In this document: one piece after another, positions 9,482 to 18,106 of the stretch
How the letters are laid out: the number at the start of each line of letters is the position of its first letter
How positions within the stretch are numbered: position 1 is the first letter of the stretch
Assembly (NCBI GenBank): GCA_947073515.1
Contig: CAMTMC010000009.1
Span: 19,099 to 83,098 of the forward strand
Direction: 5' to 3'
DNA length: 64,000 nt
Source: an uncultured bacterium
GTDB taxonomy: Bacteria; Bacillota; Clostridia; Oscillospirales; Oscillospiraceae
Position numbers and translations under genes: made by a program
Notes under the pieces: generated by a model
The model's input: the letters and a program-made list of their open reading frames with translations, nothing else
Database searches by the model: none
What the model was told of the DNA's origin: nothing

Positions 9482-11074
9482 TTACTCTACAAAGTAGACG
9501 TTATTGTACTTCTGGTAATTAGTGGGCAGAATAAGGTCAAAGCCTCGGATCTTAGAGGTCGTGGCGGTCATAGTTTTCATGTTGTAAAGAGGAATATAGA
9601 CCACGCGGTCATACAGGTACTGCTGAATATCAGCATACAGCTCCAGACGCTTCTCGCTATCGGTCTCAGCCACAGCTTCGTCCAGCATGGCGTCCAGGTC
9701 GGGGTCGATATAGTTGACGCGGTTGCCGCCGGGGCCCACCAGGTCGGAGTACAGCTTGCCCAGGGTCTGGTGGGGATCGCGGAGGGTACAAACGGTGGTG
9801 AGGATAGCGGCAGTCTGCTCACGGGCGTTGAGCATGGGGGTATAGGCAGAGCTATCCATCTCATTCAGGATGACGGTGATACCGCTCTCAGCCATCATGT
9901 TTTGCAGGAACTCACCCATACGGCGGTTGTCGGCACTGGTATAGAAGGACAGCTCCAACTTAAAACCATCCGGATATCCAGCCTCAGCCAGAAGCTGCCG
10001 GGCCAGCTCGGGGTTGTACTCAAAGCCGCCGGTAGAGTAGGCGCCAGGCACGGTGCTGGGCAGATAGTCATTCAGGGGCTCCGCTGCGCCCAACAGACAC
10101 ACAGAGCACAGCAGGTTGTTGTCGATGGAGTGGCCGATGGCCTTGCGGACCTTTGTATCGGTAATCCGATCAAAGTTCAGGGCCAGATAGCTGGTGTTCA
10201 CGCCCGAACACTCCCACAAGGTCAAATCAGGATTAGACTTGATATCCTCCATCACAGTGCCAGACACCTCCTGGATCAGATCCACACCACCGGATTCCAA
10301 CTCCATAAGGCGTGTGCTGATCTCGGGAATGTAGCGGAAGTTAATGGCACGCATCTTGGCCGGGCCGTTGAAGTAGTCATCAAAGCGCTCCACCACGATA
10401 TTCTCCCCTTCGTTCCACTCCACCAGCTTGAAGGGGCCGGTGCCGTTCTCCACCAGATCCAGATCACCAGCGGCCAGGTGCTCCTCATAGAAGGACTGCT
10501 GGAACACACTCATGGTAGCGTGACACAGGGTACCCAGGAAGGGGGCAAATGGTTCGTAGGTGGCCAGCACGATGGTGTAGTCGTCCTCAATCACAAAGTT
10601 GTCGGGATCAAACTGGGCGGCATTGCTCTGGGAACCCGGAGTTTCCTTCAGGGTTGCGAAGGTGAACGCTACATCCTGAGCGGTCAGCTCGTCGCCGTTG
10701 TGGAACTTGACGCCTTTGCGCAAACGGAAGCGGTAGGTGGTCTCACTCAGCTGTTCCCAACTCTCGGCTAACAGGGGCTGGATGTTGCCCTCCTTGTCCA
10801 TCGTAACCAGAGTGTCATATAGGTTTGTGTGGAGCTGGGCACCGGGCAGCTTGCTGTCGTTACCAGGGAACATAGATTGAACGGTGCCATAGACGGCGAT
10901 TGTCATCTCATCTTTGGAGGAGATGACCTCACCGGTAGTGCCGCCGATGCCGGCGTTCCCAGAAGTACTGCCGCTGGAGGGCTGTTCCCCTGTGGCACAG
11001 CCGGCAAGAACAGAGACGGACACGATGGCTGCCATAGCCATGCACAGCCATCTTCGGATTGTGTTCTTTTTCAT
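9482..11074 (-). CDS. dppA: Peptide-binding lipoprotein of ABC transporter (DppA/OppA type)
   Basis: A 530-residue extracellular solute-binding protein of family 5. The signal peptide ends in a lipobox (SVLAGC), so it is anchored to the outer face of the membrane. The body carries the family pattern: TYRFRLRKGVKFHNGDELTAQDVAFTF (shown as motif around residue 125, only part quoted) and FKLVEWNEGENIVVERFDDYF-like text near residue 230. It delivers peptides to DppBC. First gene of the operon and preceded by a promoter, so expression should be highest here. Family 5 also includes binders of nickel or opines, but the peptidase neighbour favours peptides. Confidence 0.92.
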   Translation of the reverse strand: MKKNTIRRWLCMAMAAIVSVSVLAGCATGEQPSSGSTSGNAGIGGTTGEVISSKDEMTIAVYGTVQSMFPGNDSKLPGAQLHTNLYDTLVTMDKEGNIQPLLAESWEQLSETTYRFRLRKGVKFHNGDELTAQDVAFTFATLKETPGSQSNAAQFDPDNFVIEDDYTIVLATYEPFAPFLGTLCHATMSVFQQSFYEEHLAAGDLDLVENGTGPFKLVEWNEGENIVVERFDDYFNGPAKMRAINFRYIPEISTRLMELESGGVDLIQEVSGTVMEDIKSNPDLTLWECSGVNTSYLALNFDRITDTKVRKAIGHSIDNNLLCSVCLLGAAEPLNDYLPSTVPGAYSTGGFEYNPELARQLLAEAGYPDGFKLELSFYTSADNRRMGEFLQNMMAESGITVILNEMDSSAYTPMLNAREQTAAILTTVCTLRDPHQTLGKLYSDLVGPGGNRVNYIDPDLDAMLDEAVAETDSEKRLELYADIQQYLYDRVVYIPLYNMKTMTATTSKIRGFDLILPTNYQKYNNVYFVE

Positions 11075-11122
11075 ATGTGATCCTCCTCAATATTATTTTT
11101 CCCATTTAAAGGGTGTATCTTA

Positions 11123-11178
11123 ATTATACATGTTGAATTTTGGACAACGCAATGCTAGAATAATTATAGCTGTTATAA
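11123..11178 (-). promoter_or_regulatory. Promoter and possible LysR site for peptide operon
   Basis: On the minus strand TTGCGT, an 18-base spacer and TATAAT lead into the dppA-like gene, with a start expected about 40 bases before its ATG. Just upstream at 11164-11178 lies the dyad TTATA-N5-TATAA, AT-rich and suited to a LysR-type dimer. The divergent LysR gene makes this the natural control site. The site is inferred from symmetry only. Confidence 0.5.
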
Positions 11179-11204
11179 ATCATATATATTAGCGTACTAG
11201 ATTG

Positions 11205-11376
11205 CAACTAGGGCTTGTTTGAAAAATGTCAATATTGCCCAAACAGCGGCCCTTTTGCTGCCATACTTCCCCAATTTTTCTTGAAATCCATCCAGCCCGC
11301 CAAACCGAGACGCAGCCCAGCGACCATTTGATCCGCCGACCGACGTATTGCCCCTTGCCAATCGAAGGTATCATAA
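11205..11376. other. Probable IS-end relic upstream of lysR
   Basis: The gene-free stretch before the LysR gene contains GGGCTTGTTTGAAAAATGTC, resembling an insertion-sequence end. At 11347-11371 it holds a segment (TTGCCCCTTGCCAATCGAAGG...) that recurs with few changes at about 15737-15761, next to IS1182 transposase debris. No intact gene is present. Confidence 0.4.
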
Positions 11377-11391
11377 TAGGAGTGGTGTAAA

Positions 11392-12306
11392 ATGACCATT
11401 GATCAGTTGCGGTATGTAGCAGAAGTTATGAAATGCCATTCGTTTAACAAAGCCTCAGAAAACTTATATGTCTCCCAGCCAGCTGTGTCTGTGGCCATCC
11501 GAAAATTGGAAAGTGAGTTGGGGGAGCCGCTGTTCATCCGCAACAATAACGGAGTTTCTCCAACCCCATTTGGGTTGGAACTGCTGCCATTTATCCAAAA
11601 TATGATCAGTCTGTACGAGCAGATGCCCATACAGGCCTATGGAAAATCGGCGAAAAAGCTCCTGCGCATTTCCGTTGCCAACGGGGGGTTCCGTTTCTTC
11701 TCTAGAGCTGTAGGTCAGCTATATATGTCACACAAGAAGGATGGTGTCCATTTGGAATTTCATGACGTGACTATGGAGCAAAGCCTGTCCATGGTCACCA
11801 ATGGTACGGCCAACATTGGAGGCTTCGCCATCTGGTCCTTCCAAAAAAAAGAGATGGAGTCCCGATTGCTGCGGACCGGGATCCACTTTGTCCCTCTGGG
11901 ATCCGTGCCTCCTTCGGTCTCCATTGGTCCCCAAAATCCCCTATGGAACCGGGTAGAAGATTGGGTCACACTGGATATGATTCAAAATTTTCCCATTATC
12001 TATTCCTTCTCTGAACACTCTAATATCCTGCTGCGGAAACTAGGGCTCTACAATAAAGGCAACTTGATTACTTGTAAGGAACGCGCGGGCCGTGGAGAAC
12101 TTCTTTGCCAGACGGATGGTATCTCAGTAGGCGGCTTTGCCCGGCCAGCTTATCGTAGAGGTAATTCGTACCCAGAACAGCGGATTTTTGACTTGCGAGG
12201 CTTTGATTTCCAAAACCAGTTTGGCTATATCTATAACCAGTCCTATAATCTCTCTCCAGTGTGCCAAGAGTTCATCTGCTACCTGAATGATATGCTTCAG
12301 GAGTAA
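11392..12306 (+). CDS. LysR-family transcriptional regulator of peptide operon
   Basis: A 304-residue regulator with the N-terminal winged helix of the LysR family (TIDQLRYVAEVMKCHSFNKA, then LYVSQPAVSVAIRKLESELG) and a C-terminal co-inducer domain. The start has AGGAG nine bases upstream. It is transcribed away from the peptide operon, the usual geometry for a LysR activator of its neighbour, and the dyad at 11164 lies between. The C-terminal domain is rather divergent, with the motif FGYIYNQSYNLSPVCQEFI close to the end. The effector is unknown; a peptide or amino acid is plausible. Confidence 0.9.
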   Translation: MTIDQLRYVAEVMKCHSFNKASENLYVSQPAVSVAIRKLESELGEPLFIRNNNGVSPTPFGLELLPFIQNMISLYEQMPIQAYGKSAKKLLRISVANGGFRFFSRAVGQLYMSHKKDGVHLEFHDVTMEQSLSMVTNGTANIGGFAIWSFQKKEMESRLLRTGIHFVPLGSVPPSVSIGPQNPLWNRVEDWVTLDMIQNFPIIYSFSEHSNILLRKLGLYNKGNLITCKERAGRGELLCQTDGISVGGFARPAYRRGNSYPEQRIFDLRGFDFQNQFGYIYNQSYNLSPVCQEFICYLNDMLQE

Positions 12307-12624
12307 AACGTACCGTGCTGTCACAGATGCCCTTGCTGGATACCCCCATACGGCGTTCTCCAGGCTGTTTCTGCCCATCACAACCGCCACATCAGCGGCG
12401 CACAGAGAAGCACTCCCGCCCATAACTGGATTTGGGAACTTCCGTACACATGAATCTCAAGAAAAGCAGAAGAATTTTTTGAACAATTGAAGTGCCCCAT
12501 CCGAAAAACAAAACCTTATCTCTGGATGCTCAACACATTGAATCAGTTGATCAAAATCCATGGTATTTCTCTATAGACAGGAAACCCCCTTCCATTGGAA
12601 AGGGGCTGAGCCTGTATACAAAAA

Positions 12625-12654
12625 GGCACTATGCGCTCAAGGGGGCATAGTGCC
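12625..12654. terminator. Hairpin GGCACTATG/CATAGTGCC
   Basis: A nine-base perfect stem with a 12-base loop, followed on the plus strand by AAAATT rather than a T run. Preceded on the other strand by TTTT after the stem (AAAA before it on plus), so it could end minus-strand transcription. Confidence 0.4.
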
Positions 12655-12668
12655 AAAATTATGATGGA

Positions 12669-12810
12669 ATAAGCGGTGTTTTCAATCGCGGACGTGAGCC
12701 GTACTATGAAGCCTACGCTTCTCAGATTGCCTCCGTCATGGGCCTGAACACAGTACGTTATGACCTGGAAAATTGGAAGGGTACCACCGCCTCTAAATGC
12801 CGGCTTCGCC
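12669..12810 (+). pseudogene. Fragment of a HipA-like or mobile-element protein
   Basis: A short open stretch encodes FNRGREPYYEAYASQIASV and then MGLNTVRYDLENWKG before ending in unrelated sequence. This looks like a conserved internal block of HipA-like proteins carried by conjugative elements (E-x-Y-A-S-x-I-A-x-x-M-G-L, Y-D-L-x-x-W-K-G). Both ends are missing, so it is a remnant. The rest of 12307-12990 holds two hairpins and no other gene that I can support. The family name is tentative. Confidence 0.4.
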
Positions 12811-12828
12811 GTATGATTGACTATAAGC

Positions 12829-12883
12829 GTCAAATGCGGAACCGCCAGACCTTTTTATGGGGCCTGGCGGTTCCGCATTTGAC
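12829..12883. repeat. 20-bp perfect inverted repeat
   Basis: GTCAAATGCGGAACCGCCAG and its exact complement are separated by 15 bases including TTTTTA. It may be a terminator or the folded end of a lost element. It lies at the edge of the remnant above. Confidence 0.6.
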
Positions 12884-12990
12884 ACTTACAGTCTTCCTGA
12901 TGAAAAGAACAATTTGTACACGACCAATTAAATAGCGGGTATTTTTATTTTGATACAGCTTTTGCTGGGATATTTTACTCCCGCAATTAC

Positions 12991-15188
12991 CTAACTTTCA
13001 AGGTTTTCAAGCGCATTCACTGCCAAAAGGCTGGTTTCCTCATTCATCTTCCGCAGCTTTCGCACCATTTCTTTGGACTCATCCGACCGGTCGCGGACCT
13101 GTTCAGCCACCTTAGAGGTATGGGATGCTGTTTCCACAAAGAAATGGCTAGTGGTCTGGATCTGCTCATTGATTTGCCCCAGTTCGCCGACCACCTCGCC
13201 GCTATGCTCCAGAACGGTATGACACTGTTCCTGAATAGTGTGGATGTTCCGCACAATTTCGTCAAACAGCTGGTTGGTGTCAATCATCTGCTGCCGTCCG
13301 GTTTCTACCTGCCTCAGACTGACTTCAGAGCGCTCGATCATATTAGAGGTATCCGCTTTCATCCCCTGCAACAAGCCCTCGATGTCGGAAACGGCCTTTG
13401 CCGTTGCCTCCGACAAATCTTTTATGCTGCCGGCCACCACAGAAAACCCTTTGCCATGCGCGCCGGCGCGCGCCGCCTCAATCGAGGCGTTGAGCGAAAG
13501 GATGGTCGTTTGCATAGAGATGTTCTCAATGCTTTTTAAGATTCCCTCGATCTGCCCGCAGCGCAGATTAAGCTGGCTGGCCAGTTCACTGGTCTTTTGC
13601 GTGGAGAAGAAAGTTTCCTCCATTTCCTGCATCGTTTGCCGCATGTTCTGCGCGCCTGTCTCAGATAGCGTGTTTGTTTTTTCCATATTCCGCAAGACAA
13701 TTTATATACTGGTATCCGTGTTGCCGACGGAGGTATCAATGATCTGCATATAATCGTCACAGGTCCGCATCAACTGCATCTGCCGCTGCATCTGGGCGGA
13801 GAGATCATTCAAATCTTCAACGATGCTTTCCAGGACGACTGAAAAATTCGTGATCTCCCCATTGACCTCACCCGTGGAGCTATGGATTTTCTCTACCACT
13901 GTATTCAATGTATTCTTTAACAGGGCCGTATTCTTGTCCTCCAGGGATTCCTTTCGTGCGGCCCGCCTGTCCATCACACGAATAAATGGCAGGTAAATCA
14001 GGATACCTGTCGTAATATTGAGAATCTGGAGGACGCTGCCAGACAGGTGCCCGCCCGTGGCCAAATATCCGCTGATCAAAGGCGGCATGGCCCAATGTAC
14101 CTCCGTTACAACCCGGGCAACCAGACCGAGCGACATCGCGATCCATGAAATGAGGGTTACCGTAAGCAGCGTGAGCAAAAAAGGGATCAGTAGAATCGGG
14201 TTCAAGATGATAGGAAAGCCGAACAGCACAATTTCATTCATGTTGAAGAGCGCAAAGATACCGCCCATTTTGGCGATGCCGCGGATATACCGGCTTCTGG
14301 CAATAATGAACACCGCAATGATAATACACAGCGATGTCCCCGCTCCCCCCATAAATACAAAAGTATCCAGGAAGCCCTTGCTGATAATGGCAAGCTGCCC
14401 GTCAAAGGCGTTTGATTCATCGCGTACAGGTCGGTATTATGGATGAGATTCTCGCCGAACGCGCTGGCCATGATGCTGTCCATCACATTTCCGCCATGAA
14501 TCCCGAAAAACCAGAAGATATGGATACCGAATACCAGAAACAAGGTGCCAACGAGCCCGCCTCCATCGGCCGCTGAAAAAAGGAATGACAGGGCGGTGTA
14601 AATCCACTCGTCAATCCCCTTGCCGGAGGCCATTGAGATGACGCCGTTTGTGAGGGCAACACAGAAAACGGACAGCATGACAGGGAAAAGGGCCTCGAAC
14701 ATTTGCCGCACTTCCTCCGCCGTATCCTCTGGAATATTGATTTTAAGATTGGAGCATAGGCGGTACAGCTCGGTGGACAGAATTGCGATCAGCATCGCCC
14801 CGAAAAGCCCGCTGGAGCCCAACCGGCTCAGCGAGATGCCGCCATCCGAGGTTGTAACGCAAATGGTCAGGTAGGCGGATACACTGGTGAGACCTGACAG
14901 CGTGCCGTTCAGATTGTAGGCGTTGCCGAGATAATAGCCCAAAGTCCATGCGATCAAAATCGCCATGATGGCGGTGCTGGCCAGCCAAATCGCACCATTT
15001 ACAGCCCGGATCACCTGTCCAACCGGAGTGGACAGGCCCGCCTGCACGATGTTGATGGGAATATTATTGATCGGCGACGCAATTGATCCCAAGATGATGA
15101 CTGGAAGCGTGATCGTAAATGCTTTTTTAATAGAAATGATGTAACGGTTTTGGAATAGCCTGTCGGCCGTCTGCAAAATGCTTTCCAT
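12991..15188 (-). pseudogene. PTS EIIC domain fused to chemoreceptor signalling domain, inactivated
   Basis: The start is the ATG after GAGGAG on the minus strand. The first about 430 codons encode a lactose/cellobiose-type PTS permease domain: FQNRYIISIKKAFTITLPVI, GIHIFWFFGIHGGNVMDSIM, then GGIFALFNMNEIVLFGFPII and NPILLIPFLLTLLTVTL. After the last helix a basic linker and coiled coil lead into a chemoreceptor tip, QTTILSLNASIEAARAGAHG and GKGFSVVAGSIKDLSEATAK. Two lesions break it. A missing base in an A run near 14413 shifts frame (the other frame continues AFDGQLAIISKGFLDTFVF). An in-frame TAA lies at 13702-13704, with the same frame resuming after it. No EIIA or EIIB gene is nearby, so the intact protein probably sensed sugar rather than moved it. 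Confidence 0.82.
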
Positions 15189-15224
15189 AATTACTCCTCT
15201 GAATAGAACTTCATATGCAGATTT

Positions 15225-15376
15225 CACCAATCATACCATATTTCCCTGGTGGAAGCAATCCCTGCACTACAAGTTCCAGCAGTATATCACCTATTTGGCT
15301 GAAGCTGTGGGCATTCGGGTCATTGAACCGGAGGAAAGCTATACGTCCAAGGGATTTTTCACGGATGCAGAGCCCA
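15225..15376 (+). pseudogene. TnpB (IS200/IS605-type) C-terminal fragment
   Basis: The reading frame here gives LHYKFQQYITYLAEAVGIRV followed by IEPEESYTSKGFFTD. This matches the block of IS605-type TnpB/OrfB proteins in which the chain passes through E-S-Y-T-S-K-A-S-F before the zinc-finger region. About 50 residues remain; the first catalytic Asp block and the zinc finger are gone. It joins directly to IS1182 debris in another frame. Confidence 0.6.
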
Positions 15377-15383
15377 AACAGAT

Positions 15384-15720
15384 GTGGCATACCACTTGTT
15401 TCTGCGATATACGCTGAGCGAGGAGCTGCCTCACTTTTCCACGGTAAGCTATAACTTCTGGCATCGGTCCGCCGCGGAAACAATAGAGGCGGTATTTCGA
15501 TGGGTCTTAGATGAGGCCGGGAATGCGGGAGCACTGGCCCCGGCGGCGGCGTTTATAGACGGGACGCACATCAATGCCAGCGCAAACCTGAAAAAGAAAA
15601 TCAAACAAGAGGTACCGGCGGCGAAACAGTATCAGGAAGCGCTGCTGGCAGAGGTAAACGCAGACCGGGAAGCCCACGGAAAGAAGCCCTTCGATGACAA
15701 CGCCGCCAGCATCTGCTTTA
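15384..15720 (+). pseudogene. IS1182-family transposase fragment
   Basis: A frame starting near 15384 reads YHLFLRYTLSEELPHFSTVS, then AAAFIDGTHINASANLKKKI, then [17 protein letters not shown]. These are the N-terminal and first-catalytic-Asp blocks of the IS1182 transposase family (DGTHI carries the Asp). The middle and C-terminal parts are missing and the frame runs into unrelated sequence by 15720. Both this and the TnpB scrap show that several elements have landed and decayed here. Confidence 0.75.
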
Positions 15721-15807
15721 GCCCTGAAAAACCGTGTTGCCCCTTATCAATCGAAGGTATATGTATGTAGAAAGCAATTCCAAAAAGGAATAAGGAGTGA
15801 TATAATC

Positions 15808-16711
15808 GTGGCAGCGAAAGAGAAAGATCCCGCTATCGAGCCAGCCGCGCCGGCTGCTGACCGGCAAAAAGCACTTGAGAGTGCTGTGGCCCAGATCGAG
15901 AAGGCATATGGTAAGGGCTCCATCATGCGGCTGGGGGAGAATACGGGCATTGTGGTGGAGGCTATCCGTACCGATTCCTTGGCTCTGGACATTGCCCTGG
16001 GCATCGGCGGCGTGCCGAAAAGGCCGCATTGTTAAGATCTACGACCTGGAATCTTCCGGAAAGACTATCTTAGCCCTGTACATTCCCTCAGCCGGACACT
16101 GGCGAGCAGGGCCTAGAGATCTGCGAAGCTCTGGTACGCCCTAGCGCCTTGGATGTGGTGGTAGTAGATTCCGCTGCCGCGCTCACGCCCCGGGCTAAGA
16201 CCAAGGGTAACATGGCGACAGCCATGCTGGTCTGCTGGCCCGGTTGATGAGCTAGGCTCTGTGCAAGCTGGCTGGGGCGGTAAGCAAAACCAACTGCATC
16301 GTCCTCTTCATCAACCAGCTGCGTGAGAAGGTGGGCGTAGTGTATGGAAACCGCACCCGGCTCAAAGTTATTCAAAACAAGGTGGCGCCCCCGTTCCGGG
16401 AAGTTGGGGTTGAGAGCCTGTACGGCGAGGGCCTCTCTAAGTGTGGTGAGCTGGTAGACCTTGCGGTCAAGCACGATATCATCCAGCGATCCGGCGCCTG
16501 GTTCTCTATGGGTGAAGCCAGAATCGGTCAGGGCAAAGAGACAGCCAAGCAGTTCCTCCAGGACGATTCCAAACTGACCAAGGACATTGAGATCCAGATC
16601 CGTGCTATCTCGGAAGCCGCCTTCCGCCTGATGGGCGTTGACAAACGCCGTGCCGTTAAGGGTAACGTTGCACATTCCAAGCGAAGCCCCTGTTTCTGTT
16701 CCGGCCCTTGA
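15808..16711 (+). pseudogene. recA: Decayed recA copy
   Basis: A GTG start with AAGGAG upstream opens a clear RecA N-terminus: [20 protein letters not shown], then [16 protein letters not shown] one-base slip at about 16020 moves the Walker A block to another frame, where it reads [19 protein letters not shown] instead of the usual GPESSGKTT. Later pieces follow in several frames: [47 protein letters not shown]. Then NRTRLKVIQNKVAPPFRE and SGAWFSMGEARIGQGKETAK appear. The blocks for residues about 80-140 and 215-245 are missing. A working recA must lie elsewhere in the genome. It may be a relic of an element-borne copy or of a past duplication. Confidence 0.88.
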
Positions 16712-17191
16712 TGGTGTCCTAGGCGGTCTGATTAGGATGCAGGTATTCTGGCATAAGACCAAGCGCTGGAACTTTAGAACTGGGTTCTTGGCCCTGTTGG
16801 TCCTTCAGAGCCTCTTTGCAATCTTCCCGACCTGAATCCTTCCAAGGTAGAGCCCTATATCCTGGTAATGTCATTGAGTTAAGCAAAAGGCACTCGGATA
16901 CTAGCGGTTTCAATTTCCTTATTCCCCCGTGGAAAGGCGGTCAGATTTTAATTGGCATTTTTTATTTTGTTTTAAGAAAAAATTATATGGTTTTCGACAA
17001 ATTTTAAGATGAGTGATTATCAAAATATGGTGTTATCTGTTTCATGAGGAAAAGGTGACCAGTACATTTGAGAGCACTTTCCGTCGGTTTCCGCTGAAGC
17101 CGGTAAGGGAATAATTCCGTGACATGCTGGTGGATGTCCGCACACGGTCTGCCGTGCTGTTGGTCTGGCAGAGTGACAAGGGGGCAAGGGA
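16712..17191. other. Gene-free stretch after recA relic
   Basis: About 480 bases with no supported gene. Composition shifts from GC-balanced to AT-rich at about 16930, which probably marks the edge of a separately acquired block that carries the next two genes. Confidence 0.5.
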
Positions 17192-18106
17192 ATGAACCTC
17201 ACGAACAAGGAGAAAAAAAGGATTCGTTTTTTGACCGGCATTTTTGGCTGGGTATGTCTTCTGATAGGGGGGGCTTTTGCGTTTGATTGGGAGTCGCTTA
17301 CAAAAGAGATGTACGATATATACAAATATGGGCCTATCGTACAAATTGCCTGCGATGTACCAAATCAGGAACTGAATGTGACAATGACAGTGGATACAGA
17401 TGGAAAAAGTGAGCTTTATTTTATCCCACATGGAGAAGCGGGGCCTATCAATGTCTGGCTCTATGTGGTGGATTTTTACGCACCATTTTCGTGGCGGATT
17501 CTTGAGAACACCGAAAGCATAACACTGTATTCACTGAACGAACATAGCTATGCGGCGTATCCATCCAGTGCAGTGTCGGGGGAAGGGCAGGCGGTAGCTT
17601 TCCGGATGCATTTTCAGGAAGGAGAGTATGCCATCAGCAGGATTGCGCTCCAGCCAATGAACGGCAGGCAGTTCCTCCGCGAAAAGGAGGCAAGCTGGTT
17701 TCGACTCCCTTACGTTTGTCCCTGGGTTTCCAGTGATCCAGAGGATATTTATACCGCATACGACAATGGCGGATATTTCAATGATCCAAAATTTATCAGC
17801 AAAACCATTGATGGTGCAACTTTATATTTGTCTTCACTGTCCATCCTGGCCAGCGCCCCTAATCACGCTTATGTGAATCCTGGTTTAGTTTTGGAATCTG
17901 TTTCGCCGGAAACTACACCCAAAGGGTATCATTTTCTGTGGAGATGCAATGAATTTTTTTCCCCGCTCGTCCAATATACGGATATAACATGGCAGACGGC
18001 CTTTGAACGAAAGGGAGCAGTTGCCGGTTTATTTTTTGGACTTGGTACATCATGCCTGTGGATGGTACATCAGCATCCGATCAAGAAAGGCAGGAAACAA
18101 AGGTGA
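17192..18106 (+). CDS. Membrane-anchored protein of unknown function, first of a paralogous pair
   Basis: A 304-residue protein that I do not recognise. The N-terminus is cytoplasmic and basic (NKEKKRIR), followed by one helix (GIFGWVCLLIGGAFAF). A roughly 225-residue, aromatic-rich, probably beta-rich external domain follows, then a second helix (AGLFFGLGTSCLWMV) and a basic tail (KKGRKQR). The layout and several blocks (VWLYVVDFYAPFSWRI; LVLESVSPETTPKGYHFLW) match the next gene, so the two look like tandem paralogues. The ATG follows GGGGCAAGGG. GTGA overlap with the next gene indicates coupling. Base composition is more AT-rich than in flanking chromosomal genes, which suggests transfer. 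Confidence 0.75.
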   Translation: MNLTNKEKKRIRFLTGIFGWVCLLIGGAFAFDWESLTKEMYDIYKYGPIVQIACDVPNQELNVTMTVDTDGKSELYFIPHGEAGPINVWLYVVDFYAPFSWRILENTESITLYSLNEHSYAAYPSSAVSGEGQAVAFRMHFQEGEYAISRIALQPMNGRQFLREKEASWFRLPYVCPWVSSDPEDIYTAYDNGGYFNDPKFISKTIDGATLYLSSLSILASAPNHAYVNPGLVLESVSPETTPKGYHFLWRCNEFFSPLVQYTDITWQTAFERKGAVAGLFFGLGTSCLWMVHQHPIKKGRKQR

